Part shown: piece after piece, positions 1 through 5,280 of the stretch
How positions within the stretch are numbered: the first letter of the stretch is position 1
How the letters are laid out: each line of letters starts with the position of its first letter
Assembly: GCA_945877965.1 (NCBI GenBank)
Contig: CAMCTH010000143.1
Coordinates: forward strand, 1 to 9,318
Length of the DNA stretch: 9,318 bases
Origin: Planctomicrobium piriforme
Lineage (GTDB): Bacteria; Planctomycetota; Planctomycetia; Pirellulales; PNKZ01
Direction: 5' to 3'
The notes under the pieces: generated by a model
The model's database searches: none
The model's input: only the letters and a program-made list of their open reading frames with translations
Told to the model about the DNA's origin: nothing
Made by a program: the position numbers and the translations under genes

Positions 1-215
1 TCGGCATTTACGGCATGAACTTCAACACGGCCGCGAGTCCGTGGAACATGCCGGAGTTGAATTGGCCGTACGGGTACCCGATGGTGATGGGCATCACCAT
101 TGCAGTCGCCGGGGGGATGCTGATTTCCTTCGGTCGCCGCGGTTGGCTCGGCAAGCAGACGCCGGCGCAAGGTCCGCATGAAGGCTCGCACGATCATCCC
201 CGACACGAGCGCTAG
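1..215 (+). CDS. corA: CorA-family Mg2+/divalent cation channel, C-terminal fragment
   Basis: This is the last 70 codons of a gene that begins outside the window, read in the frame starting at base 3. It holds the family's defining YGMN signature at residues 3-6 of the fragment, which ends the first membrane helix. The periplasmic loop follows with MPEL at 16-19 and GYP at 24-26, then the second membrane helix at about 26-43 and a basic RRGWL end. CorA proteins are pentameric inner-membrane channels that import Mg2+, in some cases Co2+ or Ni2+; GMN is the selectivity element. Known CorA proteins usually stop a few residues after the second helix. This one carries about 21 more residues, with four His among the last twelve. 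The stop codon overlaps that of the convergent neighbour. The call is firm for the superfamily; the transported ion cannot be told from this fragment. Confidence 0.9.
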   Translation, partial: GIYGMNFNTAASPWNMPELNWPYGYPMVMGITIAVAGGMLISFGRRGWLGKQTPAQGPHEGSHDHPRHER

Positions 216-760
216 CGCGGCGGCAGGCGCGGCGTGCCGGCTTCATTCTCGTCGTCGCCGCCGAGATCTTCGATCGGCTCGACGTCGATGATCGCTTCGT
301 CGTCGGCTTCATCGGCTGCTTCGCTTGCGTCGTCGATGTTCGCCAGCAGGTTGTGCATCATCGCGCGAAAGACCGGCTCGACCTGGGCATAGTCGCGATC
401 CTCGGCCTGGCACAGAATCAGGCCGACGTGCCGGGGACCGACGTACGAGCGGACCAGGGCTGTGTTCGTCAGGTCGAGGCAGTAGAAGTTGACGTCGGCC
501 CCGACGAGCTCTTGCCCCGCGATCGCTTCGCGAACCGGTTCGTAGTCGAGATCGGTGTAGGTGTCGCGGAGCGCGGCGACGGCCGCCTTCACCAGCACGC
601 CCGGATCGGCGTCGAGCGGATGGAGCGAGATGGTCCAGAACGAGCCCTCCGGCGCGTAGAGCGTGACGGTCGGCTCCCCCTCGATCACTTCGCTTTCGTC
701 GAGCTTCCAGTTGTCGGGATAGGTGAAGCGGATGCCGAGTTTGTTGAACTGTGCAGGCAT
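212..760 (-). CDS. Uncharacterised 182-residue cytosolic protein with acidic tail
   Basis: I do not recognise this protein with certainty. The reading frame is open upstream to 1087, but that extension is Arg-rich, low-complexity sequence, so I place the start at the ATG at 758-760, where MPAQFNKLGIRF begins. No Shine-Dalgarno is visible there. Residues 1-140 alternate short strands and helices, with an opening FTYPDNWKL (12-20), a central SFWTISLHPL (40-49), RSYVGPRHVGLILCQAE (104-120) and a final helix at about 124-141. That arrangement resembles the Mog1/PsbP/DUF1795-like fold, but this is inference from pattern only. Residues 143-173 form a strongly acidic tail. There is no signal peptide or membrane segment, so it is probably cytosolic. 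It is convergent with corA, sharing the CTAG stop region, and divergent from the TPR gene. Confidence 0.75.
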   Translation of the reverse strand: MPAQFNKLGIRFTYPDNWKLDESEVIEGEPTVTLYAPEGSFWTISLHPLDADPGVLVKAAVAALRDTYTDLDYEPVREAIAGQELVGADVNFYCLDLTNTALVRSYVGPRHVGLILCQAEDRDYAQVEPVFRAMMHNLLANIDDASEAADEADDEAIIDVEPIEDLGGDDENEAGTPRLPPR

Positions 761-828
761 AAAGGTGGAAAACGCCCGCTCTCGACGGCGCGTGCAAAAA
801 ACAAAATTCGGATTATCCAGGCAAAGAA

Positions 829-851
829 GACGACGTAAGTATAGCGTCGTC
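829..851. promoter_or_regulatory. Operator-like inverted repeat in divergent gap, with candidate leftward -10
   Basis: The gap between the 182-residue gene (leftward, start 760) and the TPR gene (rightward, start 994) contains a perfect 7-bp inverted repeat, GACGACG (829-835) and CGTCGTC (845-851), with a 9-bp spacer. On the minus strand the spacer region reads TATACT (843 down to 838), a good sigma-70-like -10 placed about 80 bases before the leftward start. No matching -35 is visible. The arms are built of GAC/GTC triplets, which are common in GC-rich DNA, so chance is a real alternative. The rest of 761-993 shows nothing else I can support. Confidence 0.25.
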
Positions 852-993
852 GTCGCCGTAGACCATGGACGCTCAGCAATGCCAGCAGAGGCGAGACGGC
901 TTGCTCCGACGGCCGCCGCGCGAGTACGATTCCCGCCCCCCGACGGTCTTGGATCGTACGCGGGGCACCACACAGCACCGAGCACCGCGCTGG

Positions 994-1953
994 ATGATCG
1001 ACGCCGCTTGCCATCGCCGCCGTCTGCCGAACGCCGCTGCGCGCGAGTCGCGCTGCGCGAAGCGGCTGGCATTTGTTTGCTTGGCATCGCTCTGCTTCAG
1101 TAGCGGCTGTTGTTTTTGGCGACAACAAAATCCGGTGACCGAGTCGCTCGTCACCAGTCGCCAGTACGTGCAACAAGGGGTGAACGCGCTCGAACGCCAG
1201 GACTTGGACGAGGCCGAGCGGTTGCTCGGGCAGGCGGTGCGAGCCTGCCCCGACGATGCCGAGGCGCATTGCCGATACGGCGAAGTGCTCTGGCAGCGCG
1301 GGCGGCGCGAAGAGTCGTTGAAGCAACTGGCCACGGCGATCGAGCAAGACCCGAATGACGCGGAGATTCTGATTCGGGCCGGCGAGTTGCATCGCCAAGC
1401 CGGTCAGTTGCCGCAGGCGTTGAGCTACGTTGAAAAAGCAATCGACGTCGATCCAAAGTCGGCGGACGCATGGCTACTGCGCGGTCGGGTCTTGCAACAG
1501 TCGGGCAAGCCGCGACCTGCGCTGGCCGACGTGCAGCGTTGTTTGCATTACGATCCGCGACGGCGCGAGGCGTTGCGACTGACGGCCGATTTGTATCGTG
1601 AGCTGGGCGAGCCGAATCGGTCGTTGGTTAGCTTGCAGGCGTTGGCCGATACCTATTCGCCGGGCGAAGAACCGCAGCAAATCTTTATCGACGAAGGGCT
1701 CGCCTACGCCGCGCTAGATCGGCACGTCGATGCCGCGCGGGTCTTGCAGCAAGCGAAACGTTGCGGCCCGCCGACGCCTGAGTTGTTGCTGTTGGTGTGC
1801 GAGGCGGAAAGTGCGGCGGGGAATCCGACGGCGGCTTGTCGTGCGGCCGAGCAGGCGCTCGCTCTGGCTCCGGCCGATCCGCGTTGCCGGGAACTGCTGC
1901 AACGCACGGCCGCCGCGATGCCGGTCGCCGGCTCGGGAACGTTGCGTCGCTAA
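994..1953 (+). CDS. TPR-repeat lipoprotein, secreted
   Basis: The product is a 319-residue tetratricopeptide-repeat protein. The frame is open from an ATG at 865, but the extra 43 residues are Arg/Pro-rich and would give an impossibly long signal n-region. I prefer the ATG at 994, although no ribosome-binding site is clear. From there residues 8-24 are basic, 25-35 are hydrophobic (LAFVCLASLCF) and SSGC-C at 36-40 offers a lipidation Cys at 39 or 40, giving an imperfect lipobox. Residues about 55-292 divide into seven consecutive 34-residue units, with the TPR pattern of W/Y/L near position 4, G at 8, A at 20 and P near 32. TPR superhelices bind partner proteins; the partner is unknown. The likely location is anchored in a membrane on its non-cytosolic face. 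A 180-bp gap separates it from the next rightward gene. Confidence 0.85.
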   Translation: MIDAACHRRRLPNAAARESRCAKRLAFVCLASLCFSSGCCFWRQQNPVTESLVTSRQYVQQGVNALERQDLDEAERLLGQAVRACPDDAEAHCRYGEVLWQRGRREESLKQLATAIEQDPNDAEILIRAGELHRQAGQLPQALSYVEKAIDVDPKSADAWLLRGRVLQQSGKPRPALADVQRCLHYDPRRREALRLTADLYRELGEPNRSLVSLQALADTYSPGEEPQQIFIDEGLAYAALDRHVDAARVLQQAKRCGPPTPELLLLVCEAESAAGNPTAACRAAEQALALAPADPRCRELLQRTAAAMPVAGSGTLRR

Positions 1954-2057
1954 CGCAGCCCGTCCGATCGTAACGGCGGTGCCGATCTTGCCGTGGCGGT
2001 TGGCAGCACGTTTTGCGTGCGATAGCGATCATGCCGCGTTGCCGACGATCATTGAAT

Positions 2058-2106
2058 TTGCCTGACTCTTCAGGCGATCTAAGGTTTAACGAGGGCGACG
2101 TTGCCC
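2058..2106 (+). promoter_or_regulatory. Two stem-loops ahead of the 78-residue gene
   Basis: Two small hairpins lie between the TPR gene and the 78-residue gene. The first has a perfect 6-bp stem, GCCTGA (2060-2065) and TCAGGC (2070-2075), with loop CTCT, and is extended by a wobble and an A-T pair to 2058-2077. The second is GGGCG (2093-2097) with TGCCC (2102-2106) and loop ACGT. Neither is followed by a T-run, so they are not convincing terminators in either direction. They could be leader structure of the small gene or an operator. A weak -35-like TTGAAT at 2053-2058 precedes the first, but no good -10 is seen 17 bp on. Confidence 0.3.
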
Positions 2107-2133
2107 CCGTCTTGGCCTGGGAGCGTGTGCGTC

Positions 2134-2370
2134 ATGTCGCAAGATCTAGAATTCGAATCGCCGGCTGCGTTTCCCGACCGTCGCGCCGTTCCCCCCGCCG
2201 ATCGGCCGGTCGTCGAACGCCGTCAGTTCGCCGACGGCTTGGATCTCCTCTCGGCCGAAGCCCGGGAGTTGGCCGTCGCCGTCGACAACTACAAGCGAGC
2301 CCATCGCCGCCGCTTCATCACGCACGAAGAGATGGTCGGCGTGATCAAATCGCTCGGCTACCACAAGTAG
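2134..2370 (+). CDS. Small conserved planctomycete-type protein, 78 residues
   Basis: I place the start at ATG 2134, preceded at 10 bases by GGGAG (2119-2123). A TTG at 2101 is open in the same frame but has a poorer context. The first 28 residues are acidic/Pro-rich and look disordered. Residues 29-78 are a compact, highly charged block: ERRQF at 28-32, LSAEARELAVAVDNYK at 39-54, HRRRFITHEEM at 57-67 and VIKSLGYHK at the very end. The helix-rich pattern ending in SLGY-x-K resembles small proteins I recall from planctomycete genomes, with no known function; I could not verify that by search. It has no membrane segment or signal peptide. The basic HRRR patch could contact nucleic acid, but nothing proves it. 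It is the last rightward gene before a convergent boundary. Confidence 0.75.
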   Translation: MSQDLEFESPAAFPDRRAVPPADRPVVERRQFADGLDLLSAEARELAVAVDNYKRAHRRRFITHEEMVGVIKSLGYHK

Positions 2371-2398
2371 TTGACGGTTGACTGAGGGCAGTTGACAG
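2371..2398 (+). repeat. Heptamer tandem repeat directly after a stop codon
   Basis: Starting on the first base after the TAG of the 78-residue gene, the sequence divides into consecutive 7-base units: TTGACGG, TTGACTG, AGGGCAG and TTGACAG. Three of the four fit TTGACNG in exact register and the third is degenerate. This resembles the short tandemly repeated (STRR) heptamers known from cyanobacterial intergenic DNA. A comparable tract with a similar core follows the pyruvate kinase gene. Confidence 0.55.
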
Positions 2399-2407
2399 AC
2401 AGGCGAG

Positions 2408-2431
2408 CCGCGGGCGCAAGCCCGCGGGTTT
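2408..2431. terminator. GC-rich hairpin between convergent genes, likely terminator or REP-like element
   Basis: CCGCGGGC (2408-2415) and GCCCGCGG (2420-2427) form a perfect 8-bp stem closed by a GCAA tetraloop, a stable GNRA type. In the rightward direction it is followed by GTTTCTGT, a weak U-tract. It lies between the end of the 78-residue gene (2370) and the end of the leftward permease gene (2481), where a terminator is expected. Such GC-rich GCAA hairpins can also be dispersed palindromic repeats. Confidence 0.55.
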
Positions 2432-2480
2432 CTGTAGACGCCGCTCGTCGTCGTGACTCGACGCACCACGTTGCCGCTCC

Positions 2481-4340
2481 CTAAGTCTCTTCCGTACCGC
2501 TCGTCGTTCGTCCCGTGGCGACGTCGAATTCATAGACGGCCGGAATGAGCAGCGCTGCGGTCGCGAAACCATAGGCTCCCGCCGTCGCCAAGAGCGACGC
2601 CAACGGCGATTGGACCAAGAAACTGGTGATCGCGTAGAACGTCGAGAGCGGCAACAAGAACGACGCTAGCGTGATCGCGGGGGACGGATTGCGGCGTCCG
2701 AGCGCGACGTAGAGCCCCACGCCGCCGCCGACGATCGTCGCCAGAAACGGCTGCAGCTGCGCTTGAAACGAACCGCTGAAGGCGACCATGATGCGCATGC
2801 TCACGGCAATGCCGACGACGAGAAAGAAGATCGTGCCGAGGCTGACCGCGGCGGCCCGGCGCGACTCTGCATCGTTCAGCCCGACGTGCAGACCGAGCAT
2901 CATCGCGAACGCGGCGGCCGAAAGCCAGCCGCCGGCCAACAGCACGGCCGACTCGCCCGACGCGGCCCGCGTGTACCACAGCAGTCCGCACAAAACGAGC
3001 GGCAGCAGCAGCGCTTCCTTCGCGTTGTAAACGATGCCGCCGAGCTTGCCGAAGATGAATTCTTTTGCCGTCAGATCGGTGACGAGCAGTAGATCGAGAG
3101 CCCGCGCGTCGCGCTCCGACGTGACGGACGTAACCGCCTGCATGTTGATGAGCAACGCGGCGACGATCGCCGGCAGGACGACGAGCGGCACGACGTCGTC
3201 GCTCGACGGCGTGCGCTCTTTGGCACTTTCCAAGAGCGTCCAGCCGGCGGCGGCGCAGAGCAACGTGAAGACGATGCGAATGAAAATCACCTTGCGACCG
3301 TACGCCCAGGTCCGCACTTCGCGCCACAGGATCGGATTGTTGCCGACGGCGCGAGTTGCGCGGAGTCCGCGTCCGGCGACGGCCGTGTTCGGCGATCGTT
3401 CGCCGATTTTTGCGAGGCTCCAGGTATGCGGGACGGCGGCTTGCGACGATTCGCTCGCGGCGACCCGCGGCAGGATTTCGCGCGTCGGGTTCCACACCCG
3501 CACACGCAAGATAGCGATCAGATTGAGCAAGAACGCCAGTCCGACGGCGACGGCGGAGTACGCACCCGCGGGAGACGTGAAGGGCCCGAGGGCGAACTGA
3601 TCGTCGCTCGCGGGCCGCATCGTCGCGAGCACCGCATGCCATGGGCTGGCCGCGACAGACCACGACGTCGCGTCGCGCCCGAGCAGCGTTTCGCCGAACA
3701 GGCCGCGGTCGACCGCTTCCCATACGCCGGTCCAAACGACGATCGCCAACACCGTCGCCGCCAACGTTTGAAAAGTTCGCTCGCGCCAGAGGGCGACCGT
3801 CGACCCGAGACTGCCGGCCGCCAACATCGCGGCGGCGGCGATGATCAGCACGTCGAGCGTTTGCCTTCGCCCGACGCCGCCCAAGAGCGCCGTCAGCGCA
3901 AAGACCGGCGCGACGGCCAGCAGCAGATGCGCCGTCCCCAGCATGCCTGCCGCCAATTTGCCGAGCACGAGTTGGCTATTGGAAAGATTCGTCAGCAGCA
4001 GCAGGTCGAAGGTCTTACGATCTTTTTCGTGCGCCGTGGCGGCCGCAGTCGACAGAGCGGCGAAGAAGACGACGGCCGTCAGTACGAGCGGGGCGAGGAC
4101 CTGGAAGACGATCGAGCCGAAGCGAGCAAAGTCGCCGACGTTGCGAACGACTTGCGTGCCGGCCAGCACTTGCCACGCCGTACTCAGCAAGACGAGCAAG
4201 GCGACGACCACGGCCCCGCGCGCGAAGAACGTTCGGCCGCGGCGCGGCAACGTCATCCATTCGCGAGTAAAGACCGGACCGACGAACACGAGTGAAGGGG
4301 GATCCGAAGTCGGCGGGGCAAGGGGCGACGCCGTCGCCAT
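2481..4340 (-). CDS. ABC-2 type transporter permease with two fused modules
   Basis: The product is a 619-residue polytopic membrane protein with about 12-14 hydrophobic segments. The ATG at 4340 is preferred over a TTG at 4352; neither has a clear Shine-Dalgarno. It contains two versions of the same module. Module one has PVFTREW at 22-28 and TAHEKDRKTFDLLLLTNLS at 102-120, followed by LVLGKLAAG. Module two has NPILWREVRTW at 335-345 and TSERDARALDLLLVTDLT at 407-424, followed by FIFGKLGG. The E-(K/R)-D motif followed by (F/L)DLLL(L/V)T and GKL is typical of ABC-2 permeases, where it lies in the coupling region facing the ATPase. The natural reading is a full-length permease made by fusing two halves, exporting an unknown substrate with a separate ATPase. 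No ATPase gene is in the window. A strong leftward terminator lies 48 bp upstream, so the gene is probably transcribed independently of the Cys-rich gene. Confidence 0.85.
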   Translation of the reverse strand: MATASPLAPPTSDPPSLVFVGPVFTREWMTLPRRGRTFFARGAVVVALLVLLSTAWQVLAGTQVVRNVGDFARFGSIVFQVLAPLVLTAVVFFAALSTAAATAHEKDRKTFDLLLLTNLSNSQLVLGKLAAGMLGTAHLLLAVAPVFALTALLGGVGRRQTLDVLIIAAAAMLAAGSLGSTVALWRERTFQTLAATVLAIVVWTGVWEAVDRGLFGETLLGRDATSWSVAASPWHAVLATMRPASDDQFALGPFTSPAGAYSAVAVGLAFLLNLIAILRVRVWNPTREILPRVAASESSQAAVPHTWSLAKIGERSPNTAVAGRGLRATRAVGNNPILWREVRTWAYGRKVIFIRIVFTLLCAAAGWTLLESAKERTPSSDDVVPLVVLPAIVAALLINMQAVTSVTSERDARALDLLLVTDLTAKEFIFGKLGGIVYNAKEALLLPLVLCGLLWYTRAASGESAVLLAGGWLSAAAFAMMLGLHVGLNDAESRRAAAVSLGTIFFLVVGIAVSMRIMVAFSGSFQAQLQPFLATIVGGGVGLYVALGRRNPSPAITLASFLLPLSTFYAITSFLVQSPLASLLATAGAYGFATAALLIPAVYEFDVATGRTTSGTEET

Positions 4341-4387
4341 GATACGCGGCAAGCTGCGCCGCGAAAACCGCCCGCACGGTGAGCAAT

Positions 4388-4430
4388 AAAAAAGGTCATG
4401 GCAATCCGGTCCGTCGGGTTGCCATGACCT
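4388..4430 (-). terminator. Strong leftward intrinsic terminator upstream of the permease gene
   Basis: Read on the minus strand, AGGTCATGGCAA (4430-4419) pairs perfectly with TTGCCATGACCT (4404-4393). The stem is extended by a wobble and two more G-C pairs around an 8-base loop (4415-4408). The stem runs directly into six T residues (4393-4388). This is a textbook intrinsic terminator for leftward transcription; the plus strand has no T-run after the stem. It would end transcripts from the Cys-rich gene with a 3' tail of about 300 bases, or act as an attenuator in a leader of the permease gene, whose ATG is 48 bases further on. Confidence 0.75.
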
Positions 4431-4644
4431 CTATCCTGAAACGTGGCGGTTGCCCGCCCCGTCTTCCCGGCTCGTGCTATTTATACTATCGGATACGACG
4501 CCCCTCGCTCTTCAATCGATTCGAGCGATTAACCCGACCGAAACCGGCGGCAAACCGAAAGCTCACGAGAATGAAATGGGACGAGAATCGCGGCGGCAGG
4601 AGACCGCAGGCGAAATAACGACGGTGGGAGCAAATTCACCGGGA

Positions 4645-4691
4645 GGGCGAAGCTCCTGCTGAGCCGCCCCCACCGCGACCAACGGTCGCGG
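4645..4691. repeat. Paired stem-loops, possible dispersed palindromic element
   Basis: Two adjacent hairpins follow the end of the Cys-rich gene. Hairpin one pairs GGGCG (4645-4649) with CGCCC (4665-4669), and GCTC (4652-4655) with GAGC (4661-4664), with two unpaired A residues and loop CTGCT. Hairpin two pairs CCGCGACC (4673-4680) with GGTCGCGG (4684-4691) around the loop AAC. No T-run follows in the leftward direction; rightward there is only CTTTA. The block GGCTCAGCAGGAGCTTCGCC on the minus strand resembles intergenic repeats I associate with planctomycete genomes, which I cannot confirm here. Confidence 0.45.
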
Positions 4692-4709
4692 CTTTATGAC
4701 AGCCTACGG

Positions 4710-5045
4710 TTAGTAGATCGCCGGATGCTTCGGGCCGCACGTCATGCAGGGATCGCACGTCGGCGCGCAGGAAGGAGCACACGACGGTCCGCACGGCGCA
4801 GCGACCGGTCCGCAGCCGCTCAGCATTCCGCCGGGATGGCAGCAGGCCGATTTCCAACTGAGCCAGCCCGGCAACTTGCAGCAAGTGCCCCCTTGCACGA
4901 ACGGGGCGGGAGCGTGATAGCCGGCGCTGTAACCGACGCCGAGCTGTCGGCAGCAATCGCCGGCCGCCGCTTCGCGCAGCGCGACGAGTGCCAACGTGAG
5001 CAAACCGAACGCGAACACAAGACGACGAATTCGACGTTCGTTCAC
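4710..5045 (-). CDS. Small secreted Cys/Pro-rich protein, 111 residues
   Basis: The gene starts with GTG at 5045, chosen because GGAG lies eight bases upstream in the right frame. An ATG at 5052 belongs to another frame whose product is Ser/Arg-rich low complexity. The N-terminus is basic (MNERRIRR), followed by a hydrophobic core at 9-22 and an AAA-G cleavage site at about 28-29, a clear Sec signal peptide. The mature part of about 83 residues has 13 Cys: three adjacent pairs at 31-32, 55-56 and 68-69, then C78, then C85, C89, C93, C97, C100 and C103, four of these spaced every four residues in a C-x-P-x register. Even spacing of Cys with Pro suggests a disulfide-rich or metal-binding envelope peptide. 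I do not recognise a named family. Its leader RNA can fold over the ribosome-binding site. The gene stands alone: downstream are hairpins and a terminator, upstream a 235-bp gap to pyk. Confidence 0.75.
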   Translation of the reverse strand: MNERRIRRLVFAFGLLTLALVALREAAAGDCCRQLGVGYSAGYHAPAPFVQGGTCCKLPGWLSWKSACCHPGGMLSGCGPVAAPCGPSCAPSCAPTCDPCMTCGPKHPAIY

Positions 5046-5050
5046 GATCC

Positions 5051-5100
5051 ATACTCCGTTAGACGCGGTGAGCGAAAAAGATTCTCACCACACGGAGTAT
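5051..5100 (-). promoter_or_regulatory. Leader hairpin that sequesters the Shine-Dalgarno of the Cys-rich gene
   Basis: On the leftward transcript, ATACTCCGT (5100-5092) can pair over nine bases with ACGGAGTAT (5059-5051), which contains the GGAG ribosome-binding site. Inside this lies a second perfect stem, GGTGAG (5089-5084) with CTCACC (5072-5067), around an 11-base U-rich loop. Unpaired stretches of two and seven bases separate the stems. Both stems are Watson-Crick throughout, and the start GTG is just five bases outside the structure. The arrangement suggests translational control by an RNA thermometer, riboswitch or small RNA. No ligand-binding core is recognisable. Confidence 0.55.
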
Positions 5101-5245
5101 CGACCGGGCCGAAACCCGATCGTCACGGAAGCTGCGAGTGCCGGCACGACCCGCAAGAGCGGACCGCACGATCGTTATGGACGGTAAAGGTTAGCAACGG
5201 GAAGAAGGTGTTAGGTTCGAGCAGAGCGGACGAACTGTTCCTTCG

Positions 5246-5280
5246 CCTCAAACCTCAAGCCTCGCACCTCCAACCTTCTG
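5246..5280 (-). repeat. Heptamer tandem repeat abutting the pyruvate kinase stop codon
   Basis: Read on the plus strand the tract divides exactly into CCTCAAA, CCTCAAG, CCTCGCA, CCTCCAA and CCTTCTG. Each unit begins with CCT, at 5246, 5253, 5260, 5267 and 5274. On the strand of pyk the units approximate YTTGAGG and begin on the first base after the stop codon. The remaining gap back to 5101 shows no gene, hairpin or clear promoter. Confidence 0.6.

Larger units (their letters stand above)
4341..4709. other. 369-bp gene-free gap with a terminator and REP-like hairpins
   Basis: No credible gene lies here. The rightward open frame at 4379-4618 has no homology I recognise and runs through the hairpins. 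The gap holds a strong leftward intrinsic terminator (4388-4430), a minus-strand TATAAA (4485 down to 4480) without a matching -35, and a paired hairpin element (4645-4691). The stretch between about 4440 and 4640 shows nothing else I can name. Confidence 0.6.

Noticed and set aside
865..993. Upstream ATG extension of the TPR gene
   Set aside because: The added 43 residues are Arg/Pro-rich and would place a lipoprotein signal 67 residues inside the protein; ATG 994 gives a normal signal region.
761..1087. Upstream extension of the leftward 182-residue gene
   Set aside because: The added 109 residues are Arg/Ser/Ala low complexity and overlap the TPR gene start; the conserved-looking protein begins at 760.
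3426..4295. Long rightward open frame of 289 codons opposite the permease gene
   Set aside because: It is very rich in Arg, Asp, Glu and Gln, has no recognisable domain, and lies antisense to a well-supported membrane protein; it is a GC-driven shadow.
4379..4618. Possible small rightward gene of 79 codons in the gap before the permease
   Set aside because: It starts inside the terminator region, runs through the stem-loop, and gives an Arg/Pro/Lys-rich product with no hydrophobic core or known motif.
4636..5052. Leftward 138-codon frame from the ATG at 5052, overlapping the Cys-rich gene
   Set aside because: The product is Arg/Ser-rich without a signal peptide, while the GTG frame at 5045 gives a clean signal peptide and regular Cys spacing.
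2371..5280. The two repeat tracts considered as CRISPR or transposon ends
   Set aside because: The units are only seven bases with no spacers, and there is no transposase, target duplication or cas gene in the window.
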